Below the pieces are notes generated by a model that worked only from the letters and a program-made list of their open reading frames with translations, did no database searches and was not told the DNA's origin. DNA of 64,000 nt from Woronichinia naegeliana WA131 (lineage in GTDB: Bacteria > Cyanobacteriota > Cyanobacteriia > Cyanobacteriales > Microcystaceae), in the NCBI GenBank assembly GCA_025370055.1, contig CP073041.1, positions 3,224,001-3,288,000 on the forward strand, read 5' to 3'. Positions 18,536 to 27,196 of this stretch are shown here, piece by piece. The position numbers were made by a program, and so were the translations under genes. Within the stretch, counting starts at the first letter, position 1; every line of letters starts with the position of its first letter.

Positions 18536-20664
18536 CATTGGTGTCAACTTAAGCCAAAATGCCTACTCACAAAAGATTAGCCTAAAAGCAGGCGGAAGTA
18601 AGAGTAGGCTGAAAAAAAGGTTAGTATATAAAAAAGTGAGCAAAAAACAAATGGCAAGACAACATCCTCGGAGAAAAGGAAACCCAGACTTACGTCGTAA
18701 GACAAATCAGCCAGGGGTAGAAATCCCTGAAATAACAAAAGAGTTGTTTGAATTACTAGAACCCACAATGTTTACACCATTAAAATATTTACAGGGAACT
18801 CATGAGAAAATGATGAGAGATAGGGTGCTAAATTTACCAGTAATGGTGGCATTAGTGTTAAGTATAGTGTATCGTCAAATAGCGGGTATAAGTGAAGCGG
18901 TAAGACTGTTAGAGGAAGAGGGATTGCTATGGGTAGCATCATTAAAAGTAAGCAAACAGGCAGTATCAAAAAGAATGATGAATGTGCCAGCCGAAATATT
19001 TGCAATATTACTAAAAGGAGTGTTAGAAAAAGCAGCCGAAAAAGGGAAGAAGCTCCAAGTAGGAGAAAAATGGGAAAAAATAAGAGAAAAGTTTAGTGCA
19101 GTGTGGATAGCAGATGGCTAAACGCTAGAGCAGATAAGGAAAAATATGAAAATAAGTAAAGAAGAAAAGAGTAAATTGGGGGGTAAAATAATGATGGTAG
19201 TGGAAGCCTTTACCCCATTGGTGTCAACTTAAGCCAAAATGCCTACTCACAAAAGATTAGCCTAAAAGCAGGCGGAAGTAAGAGTAGGCTGAAAAAAAGG
19301 TTAGTATATAAAAAAGTGAGCAAAAAACAAATGGCAAGACAACATCCTCGGAGAAAAGGAAACCCAGACTTACGTCGTAAGACAAATCAGCCAGGGGTAG
19401 AAATCCCTGAAATAACAAAAGAGTTGTTTGAATTACTAGAACCCACAATGTTTACACCATTAAAATATTTACAGGGAACTCATGAGAAAATGATGAGAGA
19501 TAGGGTATTAAATTTACCAGTAATGGTGGCATTAGTGTTAAGTATAGTGTATCGTCAAATAGCGGGTATAAGTGAAGCGGTAAGACTGTTAGAGGAAGAG
19601 GGATTGCTATGGGTAGCATCATTAAAAGTAAGCAAACAGGCAGTATCAAAAAGAATGATGAATGTGCCAGCCGAAATATTTGCAATATTACTAAAAGGAG
19701 TGTTAGAAAAAGCAGCCGAAAAAGGGAAGAAGCTCCAAGTAGGAGAAAAATGGGAAAAAATAAGAGAAAAGTTTAGTGCAGTGTGGATAGCAGATGGCTC
19801 AACGCTAGAGCAGATAAGGAAAAATATGAAAATAAGTAAAGAAGAAAAGAGTAAATTGGGGGGTAAAATAATGATGGTAGTGGAAGCCTTTACCCAAAGA
19901 CCCGTTACTTTATGGTACACAGAAAATGATAAATCAAATGATAAAATATGGTGTGAAGAATTGGCAGCTAAATTACCAGAAAATGGTTTAATTCTCGTAG
20001 ATATGGGATTTTTTAGCTTTGTGTGGTTTGATTTGTTAACAGAAGCTAAAAAGTTTTTTCTAACCAGATTTAGAGCGGGTACATCTTACAAAACCAAACA
20101 AGTATTGTCTCAAGGTAGTCATTACAGAGATGAGATTATCATTATGGGAAATTACCGTTCTAATCCTTGCAAGCATCCGGTGAGATTAGTCTCAGTATTA
20201 TGGGGAACAATCTGGTATCAGTATTTAACAAATGTGTTGTCTCCCGAACAACTGTCCGCCGAAGAGGTCTGTGATTTATATCGAAGACGATGGACAATCG
20301 AAGAAGCCTTTTTATTAACGAAAAGACTTTTAGGACTAGCCTATTTATGGGTAGGTAATAAGAATGGTGTCCAAATCCAGATTATTTGCACTTTGATTTT
20401 CTATACGGTCTTAAATCAATTGGTAGGGGAAGTGGCGATTGCTCTAAATCAACCGAAAGAAAAAATCTCAGTAGAGATGGTGTTTCGGAGTCTATACTAT
20501 GTAGCGAAGGCTATTGCTAGAGGAGAAAAGCCTGATACAGTAACCTATCTGGCTGAACGTGCTAAGTTATTTGGTTTGGTCAAAGCTGAGAGAAAGCGAC
20601 ATCGAGAAAAGGCCGCTCTCAATCAACAAATTTGGGAACCCATTCCTTTAAGTTGACACGGATG
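18536..20664 (+). mobile_element. IS4-family element, partial copy fused to a full copy 2
   Basis: A 680-bp 5-prime fragment (18536-19215) is followed immediately by a complete 1449-bp copy (19216-20664). Only the outer boundaries carry the 9-bp duplication ATCCGTTAA (18527-18535 and 20665-20673). The fragment contains a stop at 19120 where the full copies have a Ser codon. The full copy matches the one at 5460-6908. Confidence 0.9.
19316..20656 (+). CDS. IS4-family DDE transposase, copy 2
   Basis: This 446-residue protein appears identical to the transposase at 5468-6808 and keeps the same DDE blocks. The frame is open throughout. The preceding 5-prime fragment supplies a second copy of the native upstream region. 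Being intact and terminated by a good right end, this copy should still be mobile. Confidence 0.88.
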   Translation: MSKKQMARQHPRRKGNPDLRRKTNQPGVEIPEITKELFELLEPTMFTPLKYLQGTHEKMMRDRVLNLPVMVALVLSIVYRQIAGISEAVRLLEEEGLLWVASLKVSKQAVSKRMMNVPAEIFAILLKGVLEKAAEKGKKLQVGEKWEKIREKFSAVWIADGSTLEQIRKNMKISKEEKSKLGGKIMMVVEAFTQRPVTLWYTENDKSNDKIWCEELAAKLPENGLILVDMGFFSFVWFDLLTEAKKFFLTRFRAGTSYKTKQVLSQGSHYRDEIIIMGNYRSNPCKHPVRLVSVLWGTIWYQYLTNVLSPEQLSAEEVCDLYRRRWTIEEAFLLTKRLLGLAYLWVGNKNGVQIQIICTLIFYTVLNQLVGEVAIALNQPKEKISVEMVFRSLYYVAKAIARGEKPDTVTYLAERAKLFGLVKAERKRHREKAALNQQIWEPIPLS

Positions 20665-20781
20665 ATCCGTTAATCGCTCCACCACCGACAGGGGCTTGCC
20701 ACTCAGCTCTAGCCAACGATTGCGCCATAGTCGGGCCATATCTCGACTGATGTTAAGGGCGCGACCAATCTCTTGATGATT

Positions 20782-22383
20782 CTGACTTTTCCCGTTAAGT
20801 CCAAAATCCAGCAATGCAAACTTCTAGAGGCTTTATCTGGCAAGGGTTTGAGTAATGATTCTCTTGACAGGAAAAAAATATTCTGAAGCCATCATCCCGC
20901 TTATCGTTCAAATTTCAAAAACAAAGGATGAAGGGAGTATGAGACTGTAAAATGGAGAAAATCTTAAAGGGCAGGTCAAAAAATGTTGGAATGGTGGACA
21001 AAAAACTTTGCCAGTTGTGAATTGGGAGACGAGAGGCTAAACAATCGTGCCTTCTCGATTGGGAAAAAGTTAAGTGAGGGGTTTGGAAAAGCCTTATCAG
21101 AAGTGTTTAAGGGAGGAAACGAGTTAAAGAGGGCCTATGAATTTTTGGGAATCCGAAAACAGACTTTGTCAAGATAATAGAGCCGCACTGTGAAATGACA
21201 ACTGCCGCCGTAGAAGAATATAAGATAATGCTATCAGTCGGAGATACGACCTTCTTAGATTATCGCAATATCAAGGAAAAAAGGGAAGGGTATGGGCCGA
21301 CTGGAAAAGGAGGGAATGGATTAATACTGCATAGTGCTTTAGCAATTGAGCCAGAAAAAGGACAAGTATTAGGTTTATTATGGCAAAAACTGTGGAATAG
21401 GGAGGTAAAAGAAAAGCCCCCAACAGATGAAACGGCGAAGCAGAAAAAAGAAAGACAGAAAGAACAAAGAAAAGCAGCTCGTCAAAGACCATTTGAGGAA
21501 AAAGAATCCTACAAATGGGTAGAGGCTCTAAACACCTGTGAGAAACAGGTAGAAAGTTCAACGAGGGTAATTCATGTATTTGACAGAGAAGGAGATGTTT
21601 CAGAAGTCTTTGACTCAGTGCGTCAACTCAAGCATACAGGAGTGCTGGTCAGAGCGTCTCATAATCGTAGTTTAGACAAAAATAGTGAACGACTTTGGCA
21701 ACATTTGGAATCAGAACCGATTCGTTTTCATCAAGAAATCGAGATTCCGAGTACAGGAAAAAGAAAAGCACGGAAGGTTAAGCTTGCCGTCCGATTTTGC
21801 TCAGTTAATCTACGAACTCCCTATCGTTTTGATAATCGTGACCCGTTGAATGTCTATGCTGTTTATGCGACAGAAATCGATTGTCCCGAAGGCGAAACTC
21901 CTTTATCTTGGATGCTTCTGACTACAGAAGTTGTTGAGACTATTGAGATGGCTGTCACTATTCTTCGTTGGTACACCTACCGATGGCGGGTTGAAGAATT
22001 TCATAAAGTCCTTAAGTCTGGTTGTCAGAGTGAGCGTTATCGACTTGCCTCTGATGGAATGAAAACTCTTTTGGGTTTTTTAAGTGTCATTGCTGTTGAA
22101 CTTTTACACGTTACTTATCTTCATCGTACCCAGCCCGATGCTCTCGCGATTGAAATTCTTAATCCTCTTCAACTTCAGGTGTTAAAAGCAGCCGCCTCTC
22201 AAAAACTTCCCCCTATTTTGACTGTTGCTTGGGCTGTCGAGTCTGTTGCTTTTCTTGGTGGTTATCTTGAACATCGTCGTAAAACTCCTCTCGGTATCCA
22301 AGTCCTTTGGCGCGGTTGGTTGAAGTTGCATGACCTTTGCCAAGGCTGGCAGCTTGCAATCCGCACTTAACGGGAAAAGTCAG
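20782..22383 (+). mobile_element. IS50-like (IS4 family) element, 1602 bp, copy 1
   Basis: The ends are CTGACTTTTCCCGTTAAGT at 20782 and the exact complement at 22383. The 10-bp direct repeat CTTGATGATT flanks the element (20772-20781, 22384-22393). It is identical in length and, as far as I can read, in sequence to 37513-39114. It is inserted in the N-terminal part of the IS630-B transposase. Confidence 0.93.
20983..22370 (+). pseudogene. IS50/Tn5-like transposase with -1 frameshift, copy 1
   Basis: The first frame (20983-21177, MLEWWTKNFASCELGDERLN) is the N-terminal DNA-binding domain of Tn5-type transposases and ends shortly after AYEFLG. The second frame (from about 21140; longest ATG frame 21195-22370) holds SVGDTTFLDY with the first Asp, VIHVFDREGDVSEVF with the second, and YRWRVEEFHKVLKSG with the YREK-type Glu. 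A -1 shift near GAATTTTTGGGAATCC restores EFLGNPKTDFVKIIEPHCEM. Both copies in this window share exactly this shift, so it may be programmed rather than a lesion. Confidence 0.8.
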
Positions 22384-23234
22384 CTTGATGATTCTGTCCA
22401 GCATCGGCTTGTAGAATAATCTTGGCTCTGAGGACAATTTGCTGGGAAGTACTGTGCCGATTGACCAAATGTTGCAGTTGCTCTCGCTCCAGTTCGCTTA
22501 GGTGCAGTGGCGTTGGTGCTAATCTAGGCATTGTCCTATCCTCTGTTTTAAGTTCTCCCTAAATGGTAGCTCTATTCACACCCAAGCCTACTAGTGGTCT
22601 GTCAATTTTCTATTTGTGGATAAAGACGCTTGAGACGGATACGAGCCTCAGCCATCGTGAATTGCCAATCTACCGACTTTTGGGAATGATTGCGCTGAGT
22701 GTACCAAGCCGTTGTTTCTTGCTCTAAAGTTTCCCGATCTGGAATTCGACGAGCTAGGCATTGCCGAGTCATTGCGGACAGCTCGTTTTCAGCAATATTA
22801 AGCCAACTGCCATGTTTTGGGGTATGGTGAATTTCCAACCGTTCGACTAGACGACGAGCCGTGGAAGGCTCAAATGCTTCATATAGTGAGGCAAGTTTGT
22901 GAGTATTTAGCTGATCACATACTAAAATGACTTTGTCGTTATCAGCATAGTCGTTATCGAGTAAATTCTTAATTTCTGTTGCCCAGTCAACCGATGTTCT
23001 ACGTTCACTGACAACTGTCTTTCGCCACCCAGACAAGGGTTCTGTAAACATAAAGATATTGGCTGTTCCATTGCGTTCATATTCGTAATCATGCGCCTCT
23101 GGCTGTCCAGGTTTGGCTGGTAGAGGAAGGCGGGTTTCTTTGACCAATTGTATAGGTTGCTCATCCATGCAAATCACTGGACAATTGGGGTCATAGGGTC
23201 GGTGATAAATTTCTAGAACATCTTCCATGTTATA

Positions 23235-24361
23235 CTTCAAACGTTCATAATCTGAGATTTATCAAAGCGTTGAAATCGTAAGGTGAGCAGAGAATCAAGC
23301 TCCTCCTTATATTTTACGTTAGCATCCTCAAGACATCCTGAAATTGCTGCAGAAAACTGCGTAAAATCTTCATAATATTTTGCGTATAAACACTTCTTCT
23401 TCACAAACTTCCACAGTCTTTCAATTAAATTCAAGTTAGGAGAATAAGGAGGTAAGTACAGTAACTCTATTCCTAATGATTCTGCCAACTCCTGCACAAT
23501 TCGGCATTTTTGATAACGAGCATTGTCTAATACCAACGTAATCGGTATTAATAGTCCTAATTCTGCTATCTTTTCTAGGAGTTCACAAACCTGAGTTCCC
23601 GTAATATAAGAACTGTTCGTTACCATAATTACTTCATGGGTAATTGCATTTAATGCTCCTAACACATTAAAACGTTTTCTCCCTGATGGTGACTTAATAA
23701 AAATCCTCTTGAAGCACCATATAAAATTTACAAATGCTCCCATTACAAAATGAGAGGCATCTACAAAGAAAACTGCCCTTTTTCCTGCTTTTGCCTCTTC
23801 TAGCCTTGGTTCTAGCTCTTTTTCTCTATAGCTATCCTGAGCTTCTACATCTGCTTTTGATGGAATTGTTCCCACCTTTAGACACCTCATTCCTATTGAC
23901 TTTAAAAATTTTCTGACTTGCGTCGGACTTCTTTTTATTCCTGTTAATTCTTCTATTCTTTTTACTGCTTCATTTATTGTTGCTGGTGGATTTGACTCAA
24001 AATATGCCTCAATTGTCCCTTGATGCTCTGTTAACTCGCTTTTCGGGCGATTAAATTTTATTTCTTTTAGTTTTTCTATCCCGCCCTCTTGATAATCACG
24101 GATATAGCTTGTCACCGTATTTACTGAAACTCCTGCGAATTGAGCAATTTTTTGATGAGACAATCCCTGACTTTTTAGCCATAAAACTTCCATCTTTAGC
24201 TGCACTCTAGGATGCGGGTGATTAAACCGACCGTAAGACAACAGTCTTTTGTCTTCTTCTTTAAATTCTAACTTAATCATTTCTCAGCCTCTTGACTAAT
24301 TTTTCTATTTTTATTATATTATCTCTTATTTTTAGAATTCGCAACCTGTGACCGTGTTTAG
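23235..24361 (-). mobile_element. IS630-family element IS630-D, 1127 bp, copy 1
   Basis: The ends are CTTCAAACGTTCA at 23235 and the complement of CTAAACACGGTCA at 24361, with TA on each side (23233-23234, 24362-24363). A second copy of identical length is at 34795-35921. It is inserted in the IS630-C transposase. Confidence 0.85.
23237..24280 (-). CDS. IS630-family transposase (IS630-D copy 1)
   Basis: This intact 347-residue protein has an N-terminal HTH (HQKIAQFAGVSVNTVTSYIRDY, about residues 42-63). RAVFFVDASHFV (about 166) carries the first Asp, PITLVLDNARYQK (about 246) the second, and LPPYSPNLNLIERLWKFVK (about 275) the Glu. It differs from the copy at 34876 at residue 7 (Lys instead of Thr); I saw no other difference. 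The near identity of two complete copies indicates recent activity. Confidence 0.92.
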   Translation of the reverse strand: MIKLEFKEEDKRLLSYGRFNHPHPRVQLKMEVLWLKSQGLSHQKIAQFAGVSVNTVTSYIRDYQEGGIEKLKEIKFNRPKSELTEHQGTIEAYFESNPPATINEAVKRIEELTGIKRSPTQVRKFLKSIGMRCLKVGTIPSKADVEAQDSYREKELEPRLEEAKAGKRAVFFVDASHFVMGAFVNFIWCFKRIFIKSPSGRKRFNVLGALNAITHEVIMVTNSSYITGTQVCELLEKIAELGLLIPITLVLDNARYQKCRIVQELAESLGIELLYLPPYSPNLNLIERLWKFVKKKCLYAKYYEDFTQFSAAISGCLEDANVKYKEELDSLLTLRFQRFDKSQIMNV

Positions 24362-24951
24362 TATAGACACAAATTCGGCACTCTTTTCTGGTGGAATCAC
24401 GTACATCTGTCGCAGATGAGGTTTTAGTTCGTTTTTTTTAACACTTGACGCACGGTTTCGTGACTAATTGCTGGCACAATTTCTAACTCGACCGCCTTGT
24501 CGGCTAGTAACCTCAATGTCCAACGGGCTTGACCAGCAGGCGGTTCTCCACAACGTAAGGCGATTAGTTTTGCTTCTACCTCTCCATCAATAATCGGTTG
24601 ACGAGGCGGCGTTTTGCGGGGCTTGCGGCTTAATGCTGACTCCACACCTTCATTGACCAATCGCTCCCTGAGATTGGCGACTGTGTTACGGTGACAACTA
24701 AAGGCGGCGGCAGCTTCCTCATCCGTCCATCCTTGTCCATTCACATCAATGTTTAACAGAATATTGGCGTGCTTAATTTTGTAAGCCGCTCCTTTGCCGA
24801 TGGATACCAAATCTTTTAGGGTCTGACGTTCTTCTTGACTTAATCGGACAATATAGGTCTTGAGCATGGTTACTTATTACGATATCTGTTGAGGTAATGA
24901 ATAGCCTCTCCATTTTCCCTCAAATTCACAATCTTTAGCTTGACAGACCAC

Positions 24952-25045
24952 TAGTAGTCAGCAAGGGTTTTAGCCCCCCCTTTAATTAAAGAAAGCATCA
25001 ATTAAACGAGTTTACGCCATTCCATGCTCCAACTCACATCAGGCG
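24952..25045. repeat. Truncated copy of the ACGYCTGATGTGAGT MITE
   Basis: The sequence TAGTAGTCAGCAAGGGTTTT through CAACTCACATCAGGCG matches 60786-60878 with about one difference. Its left 26 bp are missing where IS630-C ends. The right end abuts an IS-A transposase fragment. Confidence 0.8.
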
Positions 25046-25269
25046 TTGTAAAGAAAGGGGTATAAGAATGAGTGGTCCCCCATTGGGAAGACCGCCGAAA
25101 GAGGTGAGCAAAGAAAAAAAGCAAGAGGCACGCTCAGATGAAAGAGTGCGTAATGCCATTGAGGGTAAATTCGGACAGGGAAAGCGAAGATTTAGTCTTG
25201 GTCGAGTGATGGCTAAACTTCCTGAGACCTCGGAAACTGTGATTGCAATGAACTTTTTGGTAATGAATC
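25046..25269 (+). pseudogene. IS-A-related transposase, C-terminal fragment
   Basis: The fragment starts inside the CKERDIRMSG region and runs through LGRPPKEVSKEKKQEARS, EGKFGQGKRRFSLGRVMAKL and NFLVMN before being cut by the ISL3 element. Scattered differences from the full IS-A copies show that it is an older or divergent member. Confidence 0.8.
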
Positions 25270-26515
25270 GGCTCTTCCCCCAACTGTGTGGAAAGTGTAT
25301 AATAGTAATACCACAGTAGGAGGTGGAGTATGTGGATAAACTTGGATGAGCTACTAGGTTTGCCAAAGGTAACAGTCGTAAACTATCGAGAAATAGATGG
25401 TGCTTTGTTCTTAAAATTAAAAATGAAAAACGAAGTAATGGAATGTCCAAATTGTCATAAAGAATTGGAAGATATAAATCAAATAGAATATAATTTGGTT
25501 CGGGATTTATCCCTATTGGGAAAGAAAGTATATCTGGAAGTGCCCCGCCGCCAGTTCCATTGTGAAAAATGTCAGAAATACATAACAGAAAGACTGGACT
25601 TTATGCGGCTAAGAAAACATTATACAATTCGTTATGAAGAAAAGATTTATGAGCAAGTAAAAAAGAAAAATGTAGAAGAGGTAAGGCAAGAAGAAGAAAT
25701 AAGTTGGGGAACATTGGAATCAATATTTGAAGAGTATGCAAAGCAGGCAGAAAAGAAGGAATGGGAATTACCAGAAAAGATAAGTTTAGACGAATTTAGT
25801 AATAGAAAAGGAAAAAAAGACTTTATTACAACAGTGATAGATATAAATAAAAAGGAATTGTTAGAAGTAATAAAAGGACACAAAAAAGAAGAGATAATAG
25901 AAGCCCTAAAAGTGCAGCCAGCAAGGGTTAGAGAGAATGTAAAGGAAGTAAGTGTGGATATGTGGGAGGGATTTACGTCAGCAATAAAGGAGTTATTTGT
26001 AAATGCTAAAATCGTCTATGATAGATTTCATGTAATGAAAAATATAAATGAAGAATTGAATAAATTGAGAAAGAAAATGAATATCCATAAAAAGGGTTTA
26101 ACATACCTATTATGGAAAAATAAAGAAGAGTTAAAAGAAGAAAAAAGAGAAGAGTTAGAAGAGATATTGAAAATGTATCCTTGTTTAGGAATAGCGTATG
26201 AAATGAAGGAAGAGATTAGAGATATTTATGAGCATTCAAGAACGACAAATGGTGCAAGGAGAAAATTTGAAAAATGGATGAGAACAGCGAGCCTATTCTA
26301 TAAAAAAAGTGTGGGTATGCTGAAAACTCATTTGACAGGCATATGCAATTATTTTGAAAACCATACAACTAATGGATTAACGGAAGGGATGAATACAAAA
26401 ATTAAATTAATAAAAAGGAAAAGTTATGGATTTGCTAATTTTGAGCATCTACGGCTTAAATTGTTAGCTTGCTTTAACTCTTAACATAACATTACACACA
26501 GACAAGGGGAGAGCC
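25270..26515 (+). mobile_element. ISL3-family element, 1246 bp
   Basis: The ends GGCTCTTCCCCCAACTGTGTG (25270) and GACAAGGGGAGAGCC (complement GGCTCTCCCCTTGTC, 26515) are typical of ISL3. The flanks (AATGAATC left, CTATTTTT right) do not match, so no 8-bp duplication is left and a deletion or recombination has joined different neighbours. Confidence 0.85.
25330..26484 (+). CDS. ISL3-family transposase
   Basis: This 384-residue protein has an N-terminal zinc ribbon (CPNC at about residues 40-43, CEKC at about 80-83). It also has SLDEFSNRKGKKDFITTVID with the first Asp (about 155), VSVDMWEGFTSAIKELF (about 208) and IVYDRFHVMKNIN (about 230), and a C-terminal TNGLTEGMNTKIKLIKRKSYGFANF block with the Glu. 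The frame is open over the usual length. It is strongly A-rich on the coding strand. It should transpose the element at 25270-26515. Confidence 0.9.
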   Translation: MWINLDELLGLPKVTVVNYREIDGALFLKLKMKNEVMECPNCHKELEDINQIEYNLVRDLSLLGKKVYLEVPRRQFHCEKCQKYITERLDFMRLRKHYTIRYEEKIYEQVKKKNVEEVRQEEEISWGTLESIFEEYAKQAEKKEWELPEKISLDEFSNRKGKKDFITTVIDINKKELLEVIKGHKKEEIIEALKVQPARVRENVKEVSVDMWEGFTSAIKELFVNAKIVYDRFHVMKNINEELNKLRKKMNIHKKGLTYLLWKNKEELKEEKREELEEILKMYPCLGIAYEMKEEIRDIYEHSRTTNGARRKFEKWMRTASLFYKKSVGMLKTHLTGICNYFENHTTNGLTEGMNTKIKLIKRKSYGFANFEHLRLKLLACFNS

Positions 26516-27196
26516 CTATTTTTGTTCAGTCTATTGGGGCCACCTCACTTTATGCAATTAGGAGATGGCAATGAATCGGATAAAAAGGTGTTTCCCCAGA
26601 TAATCAAAGACTGTCAAGAAACGTTGAATATGGAAGGTTTATCGGTGATGGATGGAGCTTTTTATACGGCGGAAAATGTGGGCATGGCGAGGTCAATTCA
26701 ATGGTTAAGTCGTGTCCCTCTGAAAGAAGCCACTGAGACTTTGGCAAATATATCAGAAGACCAATGGCAGCAGGGTGAACAGGACGGTTATCGTTGGCAA
26801 GTGAGGGCTTCGGAATATGGGGGTGAACAGCAACGATGGCTTGTGGTCGAAAGTGCTCAACGTCTCCAGTCCGATAATAAAGCTATAAGTCAAAAAATTG
26901 AGAAAGCCGATAAAGTTGTCAAAAAAGAATGGCAGAAACTTTGTGGACAGAATTTTGCTTGTGAGGCCGATGCTCTTACTGAGGCTCAACTCTGGCCAAA
27001 AACCTTGACTTATCATCAACTCAGTCAAGTTGAGGTTCAGACTATTCCTTACTATGACAAGGGAGGAAGACCGAAACAAGGGGCTACTCCTCTCGGTTTT
27101 CATTACCGCTTAACTGGCCAATTAAGCCTTGATTCCTCTTGCTTAGAAGCCACATCTAAACGGGCTGGACGCTTTATTTTGGCTACTAATGTTCTC

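Larger units (their letters stand above)
17578..22531 (-). pseudogene. IS630-B transposase in four pieces
   Basis: The start ATG is at 22531 (MPRLAPTPLHLSELEREQL). The reading continues to QADAGQNHQ, is broken by the IS50-like element, and resumes at 20781 with EIGRALNISRDMARLW (a helix-turn-helix). It is broken again at LTD by the IS4 tandem, resumes at PRPGGPMTFSLEQIL, and ends at KALKQ (17578). At 17895-17902 an extra base in GGCTTGGG shifts the frame between SESLV and WVAQVEG. The DDE blocks SIDEMTG, LLMDCLNTH and [17 protein letters not shown] are all present. Confidence 0.85.
17549..22588 (-). mobile_element. IS630-family element IS630-B, carrying two nested IS
   Basis: The ends are GGCTTGGGCGGGAATAGAGC at 17549 and the complement of GGCTTGGGTGTGAATAGAGC at 22588, flanked by TA on both sides (17547-17548 and 22589-22590). 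Its transposase is broken by an IS4 tandem at 18536-20664 and an IS50-like element at 20782-22383. Subtracting both leaves an element of about 1.3 kb. Confidence 0.8.
22602..24867 (-). pseudogene. IS630-C transposase, split by IS630-D
   Basis: The N-terminal frame (24867-24424, MLKTYIVRLSQEERQTL) contains an HTH segment (DEEAAAAFSCHRNTVANLRERL) and ends at VLKKTN. A run of eight A in TTA-AAA-AAA-ACG is a canonical slippery site. A -1 shift there gives VLKKNELKPHLRQMYV, which continues to SAEFV, where IS630-D is inserted. The C-terminal piece (from about 23240 down to 22602) holds CMDEQPIQL, LVCDQLNTH and IHHTPKHGSWLNIAENEL. The A8 site is probably programmed; the IS630-D insertion is what kills this copy. 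Confidence 0.82.
22594..24951 (-). mobile_element. IS630-family element IS630-C, carrying nested IS630-D
   Basis: The ends GTGGTCTGTCAA (22594) and TTGACAGACCAC (24951) are flanked by TA on each side (22592-22593, 24952-24953), within CTAG contexts. Removing IS630-D (23235-24361) leaves about 1.2 kb. The right TA lies inside a truncated copy of the MITE also found at 60760-60879. Confidence 0.85.
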
